The translations under genes were made by a program, and so were the position numbers. Source: Magnetococcales bacterium (GTDB lineage Bacteria > Pseudomonadota > Magnetococcia > Magnetococcales > JADFZT01). Taken from it: a DNA stretch of 47,915 nucleotides. The notes beneath the pieces are model-generated. The model did no database searches. It was not told where the DNA came from and worked only from the letters and a program-made list of their open reading frames with translations. The first letter of the stretch is position 1; every line of letters begins with the position of its first letter. The stretch lies in assembly GCA_015232395.1 (NCBI GenBank), contig JADFZT010000034.1, positions 1 through 47,915 of the forward strand, read 5' to 3'. Shown here piece by piece: positions 45,094 to 47,915 of the stretch.

Positions 45094-45287
45094 GTTTTCG
45101 CCTATATGGGGTCGATGTCCAAAGGAGGAAAAATTTAAAAAAAATCCCGAAACCATGATGTTGGCCCCGGGGTGGTTCAGGCTTGGAGTGGACTCCTCCC
45201 CCCCGCTCTCTTGACGGAACGAGGGGAAGGAATCCGGTTCAGGTGTATTTCAACAGGTATGGATCAACCTGGTGAAAGATATCCGAC

Positions 45288-47225
45288 TCAGGCTTGCTGC
45301 TGGGCGAAATAGGAGAGTGCACCACCCGAGCGAATCATGGGCAGATCTTCCTTGCCTTGGGCCAGATCCAGGGGAATCTCCTTGGAGCCGTTGACCTTCA
45401 GCGTCAACTTTCCGCTCTCCAGGTTGGAGGTGTCCAGGGCGAGCTTGTCCCCTTGTTCGATCTGGTCATAATCGGCTGGATTTTCAAAGGTGAGGCCCAG
45501 AATGCCGAAGTTGGCCAGGTTGGCCAGATGAATCCGCTCGAATCCTTTGGCGATCACCGCTTGAATCCCCAAAATCCGGGGGCACAATCCGGCATGCTCC
45601 CGGGAGCTACCCATTCCGTAGCCGTCACCGGCAACGATAAAGCCGTGACCACCGGCATCACGCAGGGTGATGGCACGGCTGCTGAAGGTGGGGTCGGCCT
45701 GGATAAAGGTGGCCTGCTTGGCATACTCGTCGGCGTTGGAGCGCAGGGCGAGATATTTACCAGCGGGTTGAATCAGGTCGGTGGTGACCTCGGGTCCCAG
45801 TTTCAGCAGTACTTCGCCTTCGAGGGCGGCAGGCAGCGGCGCCAGGTCGGGCAGGGATTTGATGTTGGGGCCAAAGCGCAGCTCCACCTTATCGGCTTCT
45901 TCTTGGGGAAGAGGTGCGATGTAGGCGCCCATATCCACCACCATGGGGGTTTCGTTGATGGTGATGGCACCATTCGTGACTTCCCGCACATCCACCAGCT
46001 TGCCAGCGACGGCACTGGCGGCAGCGGTGGCCGGGCTCACCAGATGCACATCAGCATCTTGGGTTCCGGAGCGACCGGCAAAGTTGCGGTTGGCGGTGGA
46101 GAGCATGACGCCGTTGGTGGGGGGGCTGAAGCCCTGACCGATACAGGCGCTACAGGCATTTTCCATGATACGCACGCCTGCGGCAAAAAAGACCTCCATG
46201 TAGCCCGCTGCGGCCAACATCCGGGCCACAGCCTGGGAGCCCGGGGCGATGGCGGTATCCACCTGGACCCGTTTGCCCCGGAGGATTTCGCCCACTTTGG
46301 CCAGGTTGGCATAGTTGGCGTTGGTACAGCTGCCGATAAAGACCGCGTCAATCGCCATGCCCGCATGGTTGGGGACCGGCTCCATGGATTTTAGGCGGGG
46401 ATAGAGGGCGATGGTGGGGGCCAGTTCCGACAGGTTGATTTCCACTGTGCGGGAATAGGTCGCCCCTTCGTCTGCCATCAGGGGTTGATAGTCATCCTTG
46501 CGCTGACGCTGGGTGAGATAGTCCTGGGTGACTTCGTCGCTGGGGAAGATGGAGAAGGCCACGCCCCCTTCCGTTCCCATATTGGTGATGGTGGCCCGGT
46601 CCGTGACATTCAGGCTTTTGAGGCCCTCTCCGGTATATTCGAGGCAGATCCCTTTGTTGCCCTTGATGCCGATTTGGGCCAGGACATTGAGGATGACATC
46701 TTTGGCGAGGATACCCCCGGGCAGAGAGCCGGTGAGCCGGACTTCGACTACTTCGGGCATCGTGATCTTGTAGGGTTTGCCCGCCATGGCAAAGCTGACA
46801 TCGGTTCCACCGGCACCCATGGCCAGCATACCCATGCCACCGGCGTTGGTGGTGTGGGAGTCGGCTCCGAGGACCGATTTTCCGGGCTGGGCGAAATCTT
46901 CCAGAAAGACGCTGTGGCAGATGCCGTTACCGGAGCGGGAAAACCAGCAGCCATATTTTTTGGAAAAGGTTTCCAGATAGCGGTGGTCGTCGCCATCAAT
47001 GAAGCCTACCTGCAGGGTTTTGTGATCCACCACGATGACGGCGGTGGTTTTGACCCTGGGAACACCCATTTTTTCGAAGGCCAGAGCTGCGGCGGTGCCG
47101 GTGGCATCCTGGTAGAGGGTGTGGCTGAATTGGATCTGCAGAGGTTGTCCCGGAGCGGGCAGTTCAGAGATGCCCCCAGCGGCGTTGGCCAGCAAGATTT
47201 TCTGCGCTACATTCAGTGCTTTCAT
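45288..47225 (-). CDS. acn: Aconitate hydratase, Aquifex-type
   Basis: 645 aa, the short single-chain aconitase type found in Aquifex and many anaerobes. The cluster ligands are in IGSCTNANY and CSACIGQG; SVLGADSHTTNAGG and DGYGMGSSREHAG carry active-site residues. Aconitase isomerises citrate and isocitrate, a step of the TCA cycle in both directions. It stands alone at the right side of the window with its own candidate promoter. The isocitrate dehydrogenase and citrate-cleavage genes are not seen. Confidence 0.94.
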   Translation of the reverse strand: MKALNVAQKILLANAAGGISELPAPGQPLQIQFSHTLYQDATGTAAALAFEKMGVPRVKTTAVIVVDHKTLQVGFIDGDDHRYLETFSKKYGCWFSRSGNGICHSVFLEDFAQPGKSVLGADSHTTNAGGMGMLAMGAGGTDVSFAMAGKPYKITMPEVVEVRLTGSLPGGILAKDVILNVLAQIGIKGNKGICLEYTGEGLKSLNVTDRATITNMGTEGGVAFSIFPSDEVTQDYLTQRQRKDDYQPLMADEGATYSRTVEINLSELAPTIALYPRLKSMEPVPNHAGMAIDAVFIGSCTNANYANLAKVGEILRGKRVQVDTAIAPGSQAVARMLAAAGYMEVFFAAGVRIMENACSACIGQGFSPPTNGVMLSTANRNFAGRSGTQDADVHLVSPATAAASAVAGKLVDVREVTNGAITINETPMVVDMGAYIAPLPQEEADKVELRFGPNIKSLPDLAPLPAALEGEVLLKLGPEVTTDLIQPAGKYLALRSNADEYAKQATFIQADPTFSSRAITLRDAGGHGFIVAGDGYGMGSSREHAGLCPRILGIQAVIAKGFERIHLANLANFGILGLTFENPADYDQIEQGDKLALDTSNLESGKLTLKVNGSKEIPLDLAQGKEDLPMIRSGGALSYFAQQQA

Positions 47226-47283
47226 CGGATTTATGGACCCCTTTTATGTGCTAGAACGTATCTATATAACGAGAGCGCCCAGC

Positions 47284-47312
47284 AGAATATCCCGGTCGAT
47301 CCGAAAAAACAA
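47284..47312 (-). promoter_or_regulatory. Candidate promoter of aconitase
   Basis: On the minus strand TTGTTT (47307-47312) and TATTCT (47284-47289) are 17 nt apart, 59 nt or more before the start codon. The match to the sigma-70 consensus is partial. Confidence 0.4.
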
Positions 47313-47479
47313 GTCAGCCTGCCAGCATGTTGTTCCGATAGCTGTAATTTAAGAATAAATCTTTCTTGTAAAATGGCTGGATCAGGTGGGGAACATCTCT
47401 GTTCAGTGGGAATTCATGCCCTGGAGGCGCGAGGGAATGGACATGGAAAGCCCATCCCGATCGTGATCATCGGCGTGGG

Positions 47480-47537
47480 TTGAAAGGTGCGTGGTTTGGC
47501 CATGATTGTTGAAAGGTGCGTGGTTTGGCCATGATTG
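47480..47537. repeat. 29-bp tandem direct repeat, two copies
   Basis: An exact 29-bp unit occurs at 47480-47508 and immediately again at 47509-47537. It contains GGTGCGTGGTTTGGCCATG. No further copies were seen in the window. Non-coding; origin unknown. Confidence 0.9.
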
Positions 47538-47843
47538 GGGATGGGGGTTATACCAAAGCTGAAAAAGGGTGTGGCGGCAGGAAAGAAGGGCCTTGAAAAA
47601 AAAGAGGTGGAACTCCAACGGGGTGGGGCTATGATGACAAGTTTGTGGGATGGAAGGTAGAGTCAGGGAGGACGATCTTTTCTGGCATCAGGTTTTCTTG
47701 ACCCAAGAATTATTTTTTTGTTTTAAAACATATAATTACAACATTCAAGTGGCGCTGATGGAAGGTTGGGGATGAACTGAATGATCAAGGTGTGGCTGGG
47801 GGGATGGGACCAACAGAAGTTAGGTTAGCTTGTCTAAGGGTAA

Positions 47844-47915
47844 CTATTCAGCTTCGTTAGACTGCATGAAGGAGGGCCGCTGACCTTCAAACAGCAATTG
47901 CAGGGCTTCGGAAGC
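47844..47915 (-). CDS. Possible 3' end of a gene cut by the window edge
   Basis: The minus strand is open from the window edge to a TAG at 47844-47846, giving 23 residues ending RPSFMQSNEAE. Stretch and composition look protein-like but are too short to identify. It could be a chance open frame. Confidence 0.35.
   Translation of the reverse strand, partial: ASEALQLLFEGQRPSFMQSNEAE

Larger units (their letters stand above)
47226..47843. other. 618-nt region upstream of aconitase without a gene
   Basis: No gene was supported here. Contents are a promoter candidate just upstream of aconitase (47284-47312), a 29-bp tandem repeat (47480-47537) and an AT-rich stretch near 47708-47745 that could hold another promoter. 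The rest has no recognisable structure. Confidence 0.5.

Noticed and set aside
45294-47483. Two long plus-strand open frames opposite aconitase
   Set aside because: Antisense to a well-supported gene; no independent evidence.
47480-47537. CRISPR array
   Set aside because: Only two adjacent copies without spacers and no cas genes.

Overview
The window reads as a gene-dense stretch of a chemolithoautotrophic, sulfur-oxidising proteobacterium, most like Magnetococcus and its relatives. That placement is an inference from gene content, not from a marker gene. Almost the full set of CO2-fixing reductive TCA (rTCA) enzymes is here: fumarate reductase, succinyl-CoA synthetase, 2-oxoglutarate:ferredoxin oxidoreductase, pyruvate:ferredoxin oxidoreductase and an Aquifex-type aconitase. 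The left edge holds the start of an APS reductase beta subunit (aprB). No citrate-cleaving enzyme is in view. Nearly everything is on the minus strand, apart from five genes at 30.5-36.7 kb.

Left part (1-11.3 kb). aprB (cut by the window edge), a proton-pumping pyrophosphatase (hppA) and adenylate kinase (adk) form a likely AMP/PPi/ATP unit. Next come sdhE and a pentapeptide-repeat gene, then a strong hairpin, then frdB-frdA-sucC-sucD-korA-korB. These six genes are transcribed in the order of the reactions fumarate to succinate to succinyl-CoA to 2-oxoglutarate. FrdA has Asn where covalently flavinylated relatives have the FAD-binding His, and SdhE has an altered RGxxE motif.

Middle (11.3-27.5 kb). 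An unrecognised 262-aa protein and a GT-C membrane glycosyltransferase are followed by a two-gene pyruvate:ferredoxin oxidoreductase that looks like a NifJ chain cut in two, with a clear terminator. Then come the housekeeping block dnaX-ybaB-recR with the SRP RNA just upstream, tRNA-Ser(GGA), tadA, a lipoprotein gene, tRNA-Ser(GCT), an SrkA-type kinase and a chemoreceptor. dnaX carries an exact A AAA AAG slippery heptamer with a -1 frame stop nearby, predicting a short gamma form.

Right part (27.5-47.9 kb). A surface-sugar island has a NeuB/PseI-type synthase, GNAT, RmlD-like reductase, cytidylyltransferase, class III aminotransferase, a capsule-transferase-like protein, a pyruvyl-transferase-like protein, a FemAB-like protein, an aldo/keto reductase and PseB. 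It is followed by CysZ, a Sel1 protein, an ExeA-SPOR (DamX-like) protein, a CNT nucleoside transporter, a UDP-glucuronate 4-epimerase-like enzyme and aconitase. The last ~690 bases hold little beyond a 29-bp tandem repeat and a short open 3' end of a possible gene. No insertion sequence, rRNA, CRISPR array or prophage was seen.
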